Part shown: piece after piece, positions 6,265-6,288 of the stretch
How the letters are laid out: each line of letters begins with the position of its first letter
How positions within the stretch are numbered: position 1 is the first letter of the stretch
Source: Caulobacter sp. B11
GTDB taxonomy: Bacteria; Pseudomonadota; Alphaproteobacteria; Caulobacterales; Caulobacteraceae
Length of the DNA stretch: 6,288 bases
NCBI RefSeq assembly: GCF_002737765.1
Contig: NZ_PEGG01000203.1
Location: 1-6,288 of the forward strand
Direction: 5' to 3'
Made by a program: the position numbers and the translations under genes
The notes under the pieces: generated by a model
What the model was told of the DNA's origin: nothing
Database searches by the model: none
The model's input: the letters and a program-made list of their open reading frames with translations, nothing else

Positions 6265-6288
6265 GCGCCCGCGTCTAGCACATTTGCG

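Noticed and set aside
1..6288. CRISPR array, insertion sequence or integrase
   Set aside because: No regularly spaced identical repeats, no transposase or recombinase motifs and no flanking direct repeats were found.

Overview
The window looks like an alphaproteobacterial chromosome, most likely Caulobacterales. Two GC-rich flanks carry ordinary chromosomal genes: lepA on the right and a helix-turn-helix protein on the left. They enclose a visibly less GC-rich block of about 3.2 kb (roughly 900-4140) with three accessory genes. Every gene I can support is on the minus strand. The genus-level guess is inference from GC content and from how the repaired LepA protein reads; no search was possible.

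Layout, left to right. 1-513: 5' part of a small HTH protein that runs off the left edge. 514-1122: intergenic, holding a 149-bp imperfect palindrome (702-850) and a group of nested short inverted repeats with cloverleaf-like geometry (1014-1090). 1123-2546: a Ser/Thr protein kinase with an unrecognised C-terminal region of about 200 residues; its glycine-rich loop is split by a one-base deficit in a run of seven C on the + strand. 2547-2806: kinase leader with a concentric inverted repeat. 2807-3397 and 3394-4140: a two-gene operon joined by a TTGA overlap, encoding a 248-aa conserved-type protein followed by a PIN-domain nuclease. 4141-4449: operon leader and the lepA terminator. 4450-6264: lepA (elongation factor 4).

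Sequence quality is uneven. lepA between 5066 and 6204 needs 15 small indel corrections, mostly in short homopolymers, yet the corrected product is a well-conserved protein of exactly 602 residues. This looks like uncorrected read error rather than gene decay. The left HTH gene has the same kind of defect. The PIN operon and the 3' third of lepA show none. The kinase break should be read in that light, although homopolymer phase variation cannot be excluded.

Biologically, the most interesting unit is the PIN operon, which looks like a toxin-antitoxin-like or other RNase module with an unusually large upstream partner. It sits beside a solitary kinase in an island-like insertion next to lepA. 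No integrase, transposase or clear attachment repeat is visible, and no link between the kinase and the PIN operon is shown beyond proximity and shared strand.
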